A DNA stretch of 44,767 nt from Clostridiales bacterium. GTDB lineage: Bacteria; Bacillota; Clostridia; Christensenellales; Aristaeellaceae. Positions 6,175 through 13,788 of this stretch are shown here, piece by piece. Below the pieces are notes generated by a model that was not told the DNA's origin, did no database searches, and saw only the letters and a program-made list of their open reading frames with translations. Positions within the stretch are counted from its first letter, which is position 1. Every line of letters begins with the position of its first letter. Both the position numbers and the translations under genes were made by a program. The stretch covers positions 1 to 44,767 of the forward strand of contig SFFH01000030.1 of assembly GCA_004557905.1 (NCBI GenBank). The letters are read 5' to 3'.

Positions 6175-7542
6175 ATGCAGTATGATGTGATCATCATCGG
6201 CGCCGGCCCCGGCGGCATCTTTTCGGCCTATGAGCTGACGCGGCTGAAGCCGGAGCTGAAGATCGCGGTGTTTGAGGCGGGCCATCCGCTTTCAAAGCGC
6301 CATTGCCCGATCGACGGCGAGAAGATCAAGACGTGTATCGGCTGCAAAAGCTGCTCGATCATGAGCGGCTTCGGCGGCGCGGGCGCGTTCTCCGACGGCA
6401 AGTACAACATCACCAACGACTTCGGCGGCACGCTGTACGAGTACATTGGAAAGGCAAAGGCGCTGGAGCTGATGCGCTACGTCGACGAGATCAACTTGCG
6501 CTATGGCGGCGAGGGCACGAAGCTGTATTCCACTGCCGGCACGAAGTTCAAGAAGCTCTGCATCCAGAACAACCTGCACCTGCTCAATGCGTCGGTGCGC
6601 CATCTGGGTACGGACATCAACTATGTGGTGCTGGAAAACCTCTATGCCGAGCTGAAGGAGAAGGTCGACTTCTTCTTCGATACGCCGGTGGAGAGCGTGC
6701 AGGTGGTCGAGGGCGGCTATCAGGTGCGCGCGAAGGATCAGGCGTACGCCTGCAAGGACTGCGTGATCTCCGTTGGCCGCATTGGCAGCAAATGGATGGA
6801 GCGCGTGTGCAGGGAGCTGGACATTCCCACCAAGTCCAACCGCGTGGACATCGGCGTGCGCGTGGAGCTGCCCGCGGAGGTCTTCTCCCATCTGACGGAC
6901 GAGCTCTACGAGAGCAAGATCGTCTACCGCACGGAAAAGTACGGTGACCTGGTGCGCACCTTCTGCATGAACCCCCGGGGCGCGGTCGTCAACGAGAACA
7001 CCAACGGCATCATCACCGTCAACGGCCACAGCTATGAGGACCCGGCCCGGCAGACCGAGAACACCAACTTCGCGCTGCTGGTGGCCAAGCACTTCTCCGA
7101 GCCGTTCAAGGATTCCAACGGCTACGGCGAGAGCATCGCGCGGCTGAGCAACATGCTCGGCGGCGGCGTCATCGTGCAGCGCTTCGGCGATCTGATCCGC
7201 GGACGCCGTTCCAACGCGGACCGCATGCGCGATTCCTTCCTCACGCCGACGCTCAACGCCACGCCCGGCGACCTGAGCCTGGTGCTGCCCAAGCGCATCC
7301 TGGACGGCATCATCGAGATGATCTACGCGCTCGATAAGGTCGCGCCCGGCACGGCGAACGACGACACGCTGCTCTACGGCGTGGAGGTCAAGTTCTACAA
7401 CATGGAGGTCTCCGTCAACGATCGCCTGCAGACCCGCTACGACGGCCTGTACATCATCGGCGACGGCAGCGGCATCACGCATTCCCTGTCCCATGCGTCC
7501 GCCAGCGGCGTACACGTCGCGCGCGCGATTGCGGAAAACTGA
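6175..7542 (+). CDS. FAD-dependent dehydrogenase, COG2509 type (NAD(P)/FAD-dependent oxidoreductase)
   Basis: The 455-residue protein begins with a Rossmann FAD-binding motif (DVIIIGAGPGGIFSAYEL) and carries a cysteine-rich segment soon after (CPIDGEKIKTCIGCKSCSIM) followed by GFGGAGAFSDGKYN. The C-terminal FAD site is GLYIIGDGSGITHSLSHAS. This arrangement is typical of the uncharacterised FAD-dependent dehydrogenase family COG2509, common in Clostridia. The four clustered cysteines could bind a metal or act in redox chemistry; that is inference. The start ATG 6175 has AGAGGAGG six bases upstream. The gene is monocistronic between its own promoter and leader and a terminator at 7556-7591. Substrate and pathway are unknown. 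Confidence 0.88.
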   Translation: MQYDVIIIGAGPGGIFSAYELTRLKPELKIAVFEAGHPLSKRHCPIDGEKIKTCIGCKSCSIMSGFGGAGAFSDGKYNITNDFGGTLYEYIGKAKALELMRYVDEINLRYGGEGTKLYSTAGTKFKKLCIQNNLHLLNASVRHLGTDINYVVLENLYAELKEKVDFFFDTPVESVQVVEGGYQVRAKDQAYACKDCVISVGRIGSKWMERVCRELDIPTKSNRVDIGVRVELPAEVFSHLTDELYESKIVYRTEKYGDLVRTFCMNPRGAVVNENTNGIITVNGHSYEDPARQTENTNFALLVAKHFSEPFKDSNGYGESIARLSNMLGGGVIVQRFGDLIRGRRSNADRMRDSFLTPTLNATPGDLSLVLPKRILDGIIEMIYALDKVAPGTANDDTLLYGVEVKFYNMEVSVNDRLQTRYDGLYIIGDGSGITHSLSHASASGVHVARAIAEN

Positions 7543-7555
7543 GCGACCAATCGAC

Positions 7556-7591
7556 AGTGAGGTTCCGGCGCTTGCCGGAACTTTCACTTTT
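7556..7591 (+). terminator. Terminator after the FAD-dependent dehydrogenase gene
   Basis: AGTGA plus GTTCCGGC (7556-7569) pair with GCCGGAAC plus TCACT (7574-7588) around a GCTT loop, with a short T run after. Confidence 0.75.
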
Positions 7592-7691
7592 CTGTGGCAT
7601 TCGGGAAGAAATGCCATGCGAGCTTCGTCTGTATACTGTCCGGCAAAGAGGCCGGGGCAGAAGAACGAAACCATCCAAGGAGGATATGAAC

Positions 7692-8300
7692 ATGAAAAAG
7701 AAGATGATCTGGGTGCTGCTGGCAGTCGTGCTGGTTCTGGCAGCGGCGGCGGCCGTGCTGCTGCTGAATAAGAATGATGTGGTGGAAAGCACGGGCCCCA
7801 TCGTTGTGACGGAGGAGGTCACGGCGGAGCCGGAGACCCAGGAGGAAGCGGAGGCCGAAGCGCTGAGCGAAGAGGCAGAGATCGAGCTCGTCACGCTGAC
7901 CGGCGTAATCACCGAAATCACGGACGAATATGTGCTGCTGGATGTGGGCGACATGGGGCAGGTTCAGGCAAACCTGTCCGAGGATACGCTCATCGAGGGC
8001 GTGGAGGAGCTGGCCATCGGCCAGACGGCGATCGTGACGTACGACGGCAAGATGACCCGCTCGCTGCCGGCGCAGATCACCGCGCTGCGCGTCGGCGTGT
8101 ATGAGGTCAGGGGCACGGTGAAGACGATGGAGGACGGCCGCATCACCGTCGAAAAGACCGAGGGCGGCGACGAGGTGGTGCTCACGCTGCCGGAGAACGC
8201 GCCGGCGCTCGCAGTGGGCGACGTGATCACCGCGTATACCACGGGCATCTCCACGATGTCCCTGCCGCCGCAGATGAACGCGATTGCCATCGTAAAATAA
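7692..8300 (+). CDS. Membrane-anchored exported protein with two OB-like segments, hypothetical
   Basis: This 202-residue protein starts with KKK followed by one hydrophobic segment (about residues 6-26, IWVLLAVVLVLAAAAAVLLL). Next comes an acidic Glu/Ala/Thr-rich linker of about 35 residues and then two similar beta-rich units: LTGVITEITDEYVLLDVGD and VRGTVKTMEDGRITVEKTEG, each followed by an 'IGQTAIVTY' / 'VGDVITAYT' type strand. This resembles tandem OB-like domains seen in small secreted Firmicute proteins. ATG 7692 is preferred over ATG 7686 because the AAGGAGG site lies eight bases before it and only two before the other. It is expected outside the membrane with the N-terminus anchored. 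Function unknown. Confidence 0.75.
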   Translation: MKKKMIWVLLAVVLVLAAAAAVLLLNKNDVVESTGPIVVTEEVTAEPETQEEAEAEALSEEAEIELVTLTGVITEITDEYVLLDVGDMGQVQANLSEDTLIEGVEELAIGQTAIVTYDGKMTRSLPAQITALRVGVYEVRGTVKTMEDGRITVEKTEGGDEVVLTLPENAPALAVGDVITAYTTGISTMSLPPQMNAIAIVK

Positions 8301-8309
8301 TCCTCTTTT

Positions 8310-8354
8310 AGACAGGTGATACCTGGATGATGGCCGGGTATCGCCTGTCTTTTG
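8310..8354 (+). terminator. Terminator after the OB-like protein gene
   Basis: A 14-bp stem (8310-8323 with 8337-8350, one G-U pair) is followed by a short T run. Confidence 0.75.
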
Positions 8355-8370
8355 CTATGTAAATCTTTTC

Positions 8371-8400
8371 GCAAAGCATCGGCCTCGGGCGCAAAGCATC
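8371..8400. repeat. Direct decamer repeat in the mgtE upstream region
   Basis: GCAAAGCATC occurs exactly at 8371-8380 and 8391-8400, i.e. two helical turns apart. It lies between the previous terminator and the mgtE promoter. A paired regulator site is possible; nothing else supports it. Confidence 0.4.
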
Positions 8401-8488
8401 AGGGTTTACAGCACTTTGTCGGTGATGCCGCCGGCAGCATGCCGGTTTGCAGGTGCTTTTTTGCCCGCTTTTTCGCGAATTCTGACGG

Positions 8489-8517
8489 TTGAAATCATCA
8501 GAAAAGTGTGCTACACT
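8489..8517 (+). promoter_or_regulatory. Putative promoter of mgtE
   Basis: TTGAAA (8489-8494) and TACACT (8512-8517) are spaced by 17 bases, giving a leader of about 310 bases before mgtE. Confidence 0.6.
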
Positions 8518-8520
8518 GAG

Positions 8521-8536
8521 TTTGCCAACCGGCAAA
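8521..8536. promoter_or_regulatory. Palindrome at the mgtE transcription start (candidate operator)
   Basis: TTTGCC-AACC-GGCAAA is a perfect 6+6 inverted repeat directly after the -10 element. Its half-site resembles the TTTGCC half-sites known for DtxR-family MntR operators. A metal-dependent repressor of a divalent-cation transporter would fit, but this is inference. Confidence 0.45.
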
Positions 8537-8559
8537 TCATTGAACAGTGAGGTGAGACC

Positions 8560-8652
8560 ATGGACGGCGGTAGTAGTAGTCGGAATCCAGACGGCGTGTT
8601 CATAGGATGCCGGAAGCTGCAAAGCGCTCTGCCGTTTGTGGCCGAGCCGTAG
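8560..8652 (+). CDS. Possible 30-aa leader peptide upstream of mgtE
   Basis: An ATG at 8560 preceded by GAGGTGAG at good spacing opens a 30-codon frame ending at TAG 8650-8652 (N-terminus MDGGSSSRNPDG, C-terminus LPFVAEP). It lies wholly within the mgtE leader. Ribosome site and position are compatible with a regulatory upstream frame, but codon content is unremarkable and it may be chance. No other coding feature is visible between 8301 and 8832, and no M-box (Mg) or yybP-ykoY (Mn) riboswitch core is recognisable there. Confidence 0.25.
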   Translation: MDGGSSSRNPDGVFIGCRKLQSALPFVAEP

Positions 8653-8832
8653 TTTCATTTTGCCATTCCATATGAACGCCATTGTCTGTTTTCAAGCTGC
8701 ACTACAATCGGCACAGGACGAGCGTAGACGGACTGCTTTGGGGCGACAATGGGTTTTTTATGCCCGTTTTTCCTGAACACGGTCCGCTATGCCCGCCTTT
8801 CCCCCGGAACATGTGCGAGGAGGCGAAGGACA

Positions 8833-10251
8833 ATGACGGAAAACAAGAGCACGATGACGGAGACCGCCGTCATCACGCAGCACCCCGATTACAGAACGGA
8901 AATTGCAGATATTCTGCGCAGCAACCTGACGCCCAGGAAAATGCAGGAGCGGCTGCTTCAGTACCATGAAAACGACATCGCGGCCGCGCTGGAGCTGCTC
9001 AAAAAGGACGAGCGAATGCGGCTGTACAGCATTCTCCAGACGGACACGCTCGCCAGCGTACTGGAATACGCCGGCCTGCTGGAGGAGTACATGGGCGAGC
9101 TGAGCATCCGCAAGCGGGTGGAGATTCTCTCCCGCGTGGAGCCCGGCACCGCGGTGGAGTACCTTGCTCAGCTGGAAAAGGCGGAGCGGAACGTCCTCAT
9201 CGAGCTGATGGACGAGGATGTGCGGCGTGAGATCACCCTGTTGAGCTCCTTTGACGATGACGAGATCGGCAGCCGGATGACGACCAACTACATCTGCGTG
9301 CACAGCGGCGTCAGCGTCCGCGAGGCCATGCACGAGCTGATCGAGCAGGCGGCGGATAACGACAACATTTCCACCCTTTACGTCGTCGACGAGGAGGACA
9401 TGTTCGTCGGCGCGATCGACCTGAAGGATCTGATCATCGCGCGCGAGGGCACGCGGCTGGAGAGCATCACGATGTCCTCCTATCCCTACGTTTACGCGAA
9501 CGAACAGATTGAGGACTGCATCGAGCGGATGAAGGAGTATTCCGAGGACTCCATCCCCGTGCTGGATGCGGACAACAGGCTCAAGGGTGTGCTGACGTCC
9601 CAGGACATCACCCAGCTCGTGGACGACGAGATGGGCGAGGACTATGCGAGGCTGGCTGGCCTGTCGGCAGAGGAGGATCTGAAGGAGCCGCTGAAAAGGA
9701 GCATCGGAAAGCGCCTGCCCTGGCTGATGGTTCTGCTGGGCCTGGGGCTGGTGGTTTCCAGCGTCGTGGGCATGTTCGAGCATGTCGTCGCGCACCTGAC
9801 GCTGATCGTCAGCTTCCAGTCGCTGATTCTGGACATGGCCGGCAACGTGGGCACGCAGTCCCTGGCGGTCACCATTCGCGTGCTGATGGATGAGCAGATC
9901 AGCGGCAGGCAGAAGCTGTTCCTGATTGGCAAGGAGGCGCGCGTCGGTCTGGTGAACGGCCTCATTCTGGGCACATTGTCCGTGGTGTGCATCGGACTGT
10001 ATCTGGTGGCGCTGAAGGGGCAGACGGTCATGATGGCGTTCTCGGTTTCGCTGTGCACCGGCATTGCGCTGGTGGTGTCTATCCTGCTCTCGAGCATCTG
10101 CGGTACGGCGGTTCCGTTGGCATTCAAGAAGATGAACGTCGACCCCGCTGTGGCGTCCGGCCCGCTGATCACGACGATCAACGACCTGGTCGCAGTGGTC
10201 TCCTATTACGGGCTGGCCTGGCTGCTGCTCATCCGGGTGCTGCACCTCTGA
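8833..10251 (+). CDS. mgtE: Magnesium transporter MgtE
   Basis: The 472-residue protein has the MgtE layout. The N-terminal helical domain (about residues 20-130: LLQYHENDIAAALELLKKDE, VEYLAQLEKAERNVLIELMD) and a tandem CBS pair (about 135-260: STLYVVDEEDMFVGAIDLKD, SIPVLDADNRLKGVLTSQDI) form the cytosolic Mg sensor. A five-helix membrane domain follows, with the family motif DMAGNVGTQSLAVTIRVLMD and the pore-lining region near NDLVAVVSYYG. It imports Mg2+ (or other divalent cations) and is gated by cytosolic Mg. ATG 8833 is chosen for its GAGGAGGCGAAGGA ribosome site; the longer frame starts earlier without one. The long leader suggests post-initiation control. Confidence 0.95.
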   Translation: MTENKSTMTETAVITQHPDYRTEIADILRSNLTPRKMQERLLQYHENDIAAALELLKKDERMRLYSILQTDTLASVLEYAGLLEEYMGELSIRKRVEILSRVEPGTAVEYLAQLEKAERNVLIELMDEDVRREITLLSSFDDDEIGSRMTTNYICVHSGVSVREAMHELIEQAADNDNISTLYVVDEEDMFVGAIDLKDLIIAREGTRLESITMSSYPYVYANEQIEDCIERMKEYSEDSIPVLDADNRLKGVLTSQDITQLVDDEMGEDYARLAGLSAEEDLKEPLKRSIGKRLPWLMVLLGLGLVVSSVVGMFEHVVAHLTLIVSFQSLILDMAGNVGTQSLAVTIRVLMDEQISGRQKLFLIGKEARVGLVNGLILGTLSVVCIGLYLVALKGQTVMMAFSVSLCTGIALVVSILLSSICGTAVPLAFKKMNVDPAVASGPLITTINDLVAVVSYYGLAWLLLIRVLHL

Positions 10252-10271
10252 TGACTGATTTCTGCAATACA

Positions 10272-10310
10272 AAACCCCGCCTGGGAGGATGCGTCTCTCC
10301 GGCGGGGTTT
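10272..10310. terminator. Bidirectional terminator between mgtE and folT
   Basis: AAACCCCGCC (10272-10281) pairs with GGCGGGGTTT (10301-10310). It lies between the convergent 3' ends of mgtE and the folate transporter gene and has short T runs on both strands, better on minus. Confidence 0.8.
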
Positions 10311-10315
10311 GCATG

Positions 10316-10867
10316 TTATCGGCCGAGTGCGGGAAGGCGCTGCACCAGGCGGCACATCGCGCCCAGCAGCAGGCAGTCAATCGGCAGCTGAATCAGGTTT
10401 TTCATGACGCGCAGGGGCAGCGTCGCCAGGCGGGAGGGGCCGTAGAGCATCGTCAGGAACAGCGTGTTCAGGCCGATGTTGATCACCACGCAGACGATCA
10501 CGCGCGCGGCGATGATCTGCCAGGCCGAACGCTTTGTCTTGTAGAGCAGCAGGCCGTAGACCACGCCCAGCAGCGCCGCGGAGAGCGTGAAGCCCGGGAA
10601 GTACGGGCCGGAGGGCTTGAGCAAAAAGCCCAGCAGATCGCTGAGCGCGCCCTGAAGGCCCGCGACAACCGGGCCAAAGAGGATCGCCGTGGGGGCGACC
10701 GCCAGATGCGCGAGGGAAATCTTGAGGCTGTCGCTTACCTCAATGACGCCGTAGGAGGAGAGCACCATCTGGATAGCCAGCAGCAAGCCGGCCGTGGTGA
10801 TGGTCTGCGTGCGGGAAAGCGAATGCAGGGAATCGGAAAACTGGGAACGAAAAAAACCGGGACGCAT
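10316..10867 (-). CDS. folT: Folate ECF transporter S component
   Basis: This 183-residue integral membrane protein has six predicted hydrophobic segments and matches the folate-family S component of energy-coupling-factor transporters: LKISLAHLAVAPTAILFGPV, GLQGALSDLLGFLLKPSGPY and FTLSAALLGVVYGLLLYK, then VVINIGLNTLFLTMLYG and MKNLIQLPIDCLLLG. It would bind folates and work with a shared EcfA/A'/T module encoded elsewhere. The start ATG 10867 has GGAGG eight bases upstream; a GTG three codons earlier would lie on top of the ribosome site. An upstream THF riboswitch independently supports folate as substrate. Expression probably falls when tetrahydrofolate is plentiful. Confidence 0.93.
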   Translation of the reverse strand: MRPGFFRSQFSDSLHSLSRTQTITTAGLLLAIQMVLSSYGVIEVSDSLKISLAHLAVAPTAILFGPVVAGLQGALSDLLGFLLKPSGPYFPGFTLSAALLGVVYGLLLYKTKRSAWQIIAARVIVCVVINIGLNTLFLTMLYGPSRLATLPLRVMKNLIQLPIDCLLLGAMCRLVQRLPALGR

Positions 10868-10956
10868 AAAAAACACCTCCGCAAATCAGGCCCAGTTCGG
10901 GCCGGGGGATGATTCGCAGAGATGACAATCTTCATTTTTCCGGTAAAGAGACAGTC

Positions 10957-11046
10957 GGGGCCGAAGAGATACCGCGAAGGAAAGCTCCTTCTTCGTCCCA
11001 TGGTATTCCCAAACATGGGCACTTAACGCATCTTCTTCGTCGCCGC
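10957..11046 (-). promoter_or_regulatory. Tetrahydrofolate (THF) riboswitch
   Basis: On the minus strand the leader shows the THF-I order: P1/P2 arm CGAAGAAGATGCG, then GTTAAGTG, a hairpin (CCCATG/CATGGG) whose loop holds the TGGGAAT core, then ACGAAG, a second hairpin (AAGGAGCTTTCCTT) and CGCGGTATC closing with TCTTCG. The conserved GCGTTAAGTG, ACGAAG and CGCGGT blocks match folT leaders of Firmicutes. No strong terminator follows before the start, so control may be translational. Confidence 0.9.
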
Positions 11047-11094
11047 ACGCATCGCGACGCCCTGTCATCCTCACGAATCGCATGTGACAGGAGC

Positions 11095-11123
11095 ATTATA
11101 CGATAAGCATGCGCCAAAATCAA
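11095..11123 (-). promoter_or_regulatory. Promoter of folT
   Basis: On the minus strand TTGATT (11118-11123) and TATAAT (11095-11100) are spaced by 17 bases. The -35 box overlaps the last codons of the YdcF-like gene. Confidence 0.75.
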
Positions 11124-11731
11124 GATTTTTCGTGGTTTTGCGCCCATTCCTTGAGAATCTCGCTAAACTGCCCGCCGCAGCGGGACAGCTCGCCGAGCAC
11201 CGCGTCGATGCCCTCGGGGCTTTGCAGCCAGGTTTCCCGCGTGACAGCCGCGCCGGGCGCCGGGCAGACAAGCAGCTCTGCCTCGGGAAAGAGCGTCTCG
11301 TAGTACATCTTCGCGCGGCGCGCGTGCACCGGCATGCAGCAGATGATCCCGCGGGAGACGGTCAGCTTCATCGCGTCCGTGCGCTTGCGGGAGAAGATGG
11401 CGTTCTGATAGGTGTAGGTCGCTTCGTCCTCGCGCAGGATCGCGCGCTCGGGCACGCCGTTATCCATCAGAATGCGGCGCATGAACGCCCATTCCGTGTC
11501 AAAGGGCCCCTCGTAGCGGCGCGCGCCGGACAGCTGCCCGGCAAAGCCGCTCGTGCCGATGGCATAGCGGCCGGAGGGCAGCACCCAGGGCGCAAGGCCC
11601 TCGCTGTACAGCTTTGCCGCCAGCTCGGCCGGCAGCGCATGCCCGTTGCCGGGGATGAAGATCACATCGGCGGGCGCGGGCGCATCCCCGAGAAAGATGA
11701 AATCGGCAACGTCGCGGATCCACTGGAGCAT
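11120..11731 (-). CDS. YdcF/DUF218-family protein
   Basis: The 203-residue protein shows the DUF218 (SanA/YdcF) pattern: an early beta strand ending in a small-residue loop (DVIFIPGNGH), the conserved acidic motif with downstream Asn (REDEATYTYQNAIFSRK) and a later CCMPVHARRAKMYYET segment. Members are thought to act in cell-envelope or vancomycin-barrier functions, but the reaction is not established. There is no signal peptide, so it appears cytosolic. ATG 11731 is supported by a GGAAAGGA site eight bases upstream. It starts four bases after the upstream glycosyltransferase stop, so it belongs to the same operon. Confidence 0.8.
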   Translation of the reverse strand: MLQWIRDVADFIFLGDAPAPADVIFIPGNGHALPAELAAKLYSEGLAPWVLPSGRYAIGTSGFAGQLSGARRYEGPFDTEWAFMRRILMDNGVPERAILREDEATYTYQNAIFSRKRTDAMKLTVSRGIICCMPVHARRAKMYYETLFPEAELLVCPAPGAAVTRETWLQSPEGIDAVLGELSRCGGQFSEILKEWAQNHEKS

Positions 11732-11735
11732 GGAA

Positions 11736-12716
11736 TCATTCCTTTCCGGAGAGCAGGCCCGCCAGCGTGCCGACGCCGTAGACCACATGCACGGCGGGGA
11801 AGAGGAAGGGCAGCGTGAGCAGCGCCAGCAGCCTGCCGCTTTCCTGCGAGAGCGCGCCCCGGACGGCAAAAACCAGGTCGCAGGCCAGATAGGCGGAGAG
11901 CAGCAGCAGCAGCGGCCAGACGGAAAACGGCAGCAGCAGAAGCCCAAAGAGTAGCGCCAGCACGAACAGCGCCGGAATCAGGTGGCGCGGGGCGAAGCAG
12001 CGTGGCTGGATGCGCATCGTGCGGCCGATCCAGTAGCCGTTGCCCCACTTCTGGCGCAGCTGGCCGCGCATCGTGGCGCGGGCCGCGTGGTAGGAGACGA
12101 TGTCCGGGGAGAAGTAGAACCGGTAGCCGGCCTTGCGCATGCGGTAGTGCATGTCGTTGTCCTCGGTACGGCGCAGACGCTCGTCGTACAGGCCCACCTT
12201 GTCGTAGACCTCGCGGCGGTAGAGCGCGTAGGCCAGCGTGTCCACATAGCGCGCCTCGCCGCCGTTGCGGAAGGGGGCCGCGCCGCCGCAGAAGCGGGAG
12301 GTGTCCACCGTGCGCAGCACGCTCTCCCATGCGCCGCCGGGCGCGCCGCCCAGCACGCAGCCGCCGACGATGTCCTCGCCCCGCGCGAGCGCGCGCAGGT
12401 TGTTCTCGAGGAAGTCCTTCGGGATGCGGGCGTGCGCGTCCAGACGAATGATCGCGTCGCCTGTCGCCGCAGCCAGCGCGACGTTGATGCCGCTGGCCAG
12501 CCAGCGCTTGGGGTTGTCCAGCACCTTCACCTCAAACGGCGTGGCCTTGGCAAAATCCAGCATGATCGCGCGCGTCGCGTCGGTGGACGCGCTGTCCACC
12601 AGCAGCGCCTCGATCTGCTCATGCGGAATCGTCTGCGCGAGCAGATCCTCAAGCAGCGCGCCCAGGCTGCCCGCGGCGTTGTATGCCACGACGATAAAGC
12701 TGATTCTCATCATCAT
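11736..12716 (-). CDS. Glycosyltransferase family 2, membrane-anchored
   Basis: The N-terminal GT-A fold is clear (ISFIVVAYNAAGSLGALLED, ALLVDSASTDATRAIM, ASGINVALAAATGDAIIRLD). The metal-binding acidic motif is RLDAHARI, where the usual DxD appears as DAH. The acceptor-side motif DERLRRTEDNDMHYRMRKAG is of the ED type. Three hydrophobic helices at the C-terminus (about residues 245-320) anchor it in the membrane. Several ATGs in tandem (12716, 12713, 12710) leave the exact start uncertain; no strong ribosome site is seen, which may mean coupling to the upstream gene. It probably transfers an activated sugar to an envelope glycan; donor and acceptor are unknown. Confidence 0.9.
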   Translation of the reverse strand: MMMRISFIVVAYNAAGSLGALLEDLLAQTIPHEQIEALLVDSASTDATRAIMLDFAKATPFEVKVLDNPKRWLASGINVALAAATGDAIIRLDAHARIPKDFLENNLRALARGEDIVGGCVLGGAPGGAWESVLRTVDTSRFCGGAAPFRNGGEARYVDTLAYALYRREVYDKVGLYDERLRRTEDNDMHYRMRKAGYRFYFSPDIVSYHAARATMRGQLRQKWGNGYWIGRTMRIQPRCFAPRHLIPALFVLALLFGLLLLPFSVWPLLLLLSAYLACDLVFAVRGALSQESGRLLALLTLPFLFPAVHVVYGVGTLAGLLSGKE

Positions 12717-12748
12717 CACGCACCGTCTCTGTCAGGATGGGGAAAGGA

Positions 12749-13681
12749 TTACGCCGGGGTATAGGCCCGGCTGCGCACGCGGTAGGTGGCAAGGCCCGCC
12801 GGGAAGGCAAAGAAGAAGAGCTTTTGGGACACAAATGCGCGCACACGCTTTTTGGCCAGGAGGCTGCCCAGCTGCGCAGCCTGGAAGAACAGCGCGCCGA
12901 GGAAGCCCCACACGCCCAGCAGCAGGATGAGGATCACGCACATCCAGTCGAGCATATAGAAGAAGAACTTTTCGTTTTCATGGCGGACGTATGCGCCGGC
13001 CTGGTGCAGCGCCATCGCGCAGCGCAGCGCCTGCCCTTCGCCCAGGCGGCGGCGGGAAATGATCACGCCTGCCAGACCGCGCCCCTCGCGCACCGCGTCC
13101 GTGTGCACGATCATGGGTACGGGCAGTTCGGCAATCACGCAGCCGGCGGCTTTGAGGCGCGCGTGCAGCTCGGCTTCCTCGCAGGCGACCGTGTCCGCCG
13201 ACCAGCCGCCGGCCTTTTCCAGCGCTTCTTTTTTGAGAAAGAGCGCGCCGCCGAACTCCGGCGCGATGCGCTCCCGCGTGCAGCCGAAGTAGTTTTCGTT
13301 TTTGCCGACGACCTCGCCGTCCTTCATGTACAGGTCCTCGCGGATGCCGGTGCAGCCGTCGTAGCCGCGCGCGGCCATGGCCATCATGGCCTTCTCGCAG
13401 AAGCCCGGCTGCAGCTGCATGTCGCCGTCCAGAAACAGCATGTATTCGCCCTGCGCCTCCTTCGCGCCGACAAGGCGGCCCAGCCCCGCGGTGGTCTTTT
13501 CCTCGCTGAGCAAAAAGCAGCGCGCGCCGCAGGCCTTCGCACGCGCGAGGCTGTCGTCCGCAGAATGGGAATCGACATAGACGATCTCGTGTGCGAGCAC
13601 GCCCAGCGCCGAATGGACGCTCTCCATGCACCGGCTCAGGCGCTCGCCCTCGTTTCTGCCGATGACAACCACGCTGATCAT
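12749..13681 (-). CDS. Glycosyltransferase family 2, membrane-anchored
   Basis: This 310-residue enzyme starts directly with the GT-A fold (ISVVVIGRNEGERLSRCMES, EIVYVDSHSADDS). It has the metal-binding motif FLDGDMQLQPGF and a candidate catalytic region TVACEEAELHARLKAAG. A C-terminal hydrophobic segment (WMCVILILLLGVWGFLGALF) followed by a basic tail suggests a membrane anchor. The start ATG 13681 has GGGAGGGA about seven bases upstream. It is the first gene of a three-gene minus-strand operon with the second GT2 and the YdcF-like protein, and it is divergent from a third GT2 at 13789. A role in surface polysaccharide synthesis is inferred; substrates are unknown. Confidence 0.9.
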   Translation of the reverse strand: MISVVVIGRNEGERLSRCMESVHSALGVLAHEIVYVDSHSADDSLARAKACGARCFLLSEEKTTAGLGRLVGAKEAQGEYMLFLDGDMQLQPGFCEKAMMAMAARGYDGCTGIREDLYMKDGEVVGKNENYFGCTRERIAPEFGGALFLKKEALEKAGGWSADTVACEEAELHARLKAAGCVIAELPVPMIVHTDAVREGRGLAGVIISRRRLGEGQALRCAMALHQAGAYVRHENEKFFFYMLDWMCVILILLLGVWGFLGALFFQAAQLGSLLAKKRVRAFVSQKLFFFAFPAGLATYRVRSRAYTPA

Positions 13682-13788
13682 CGTTCTTCCCTCCCGCAGC
13701 GGAATATGCTATAATACGCCATAGATACATCTATTATCGCATAAAACGACACGATGCGCAAGTATCGGATTGGAGCGGAGGGCGTGCC

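Noticed and set aside
8524..8832. M-box or yybP-ykoY riboswitch in the mgtE leader
   Set aside because: Neither the M-box core (GCTGCCC ... GACGCCAATGGGTC) nor the Mn-riboswitch core is present.
12002..12930. Plus-strand frames within the GT2 region
   Set aside because: Arg-rich shadow frames with no domain or ribosome site; the minus-strand GT2 frames are clear.
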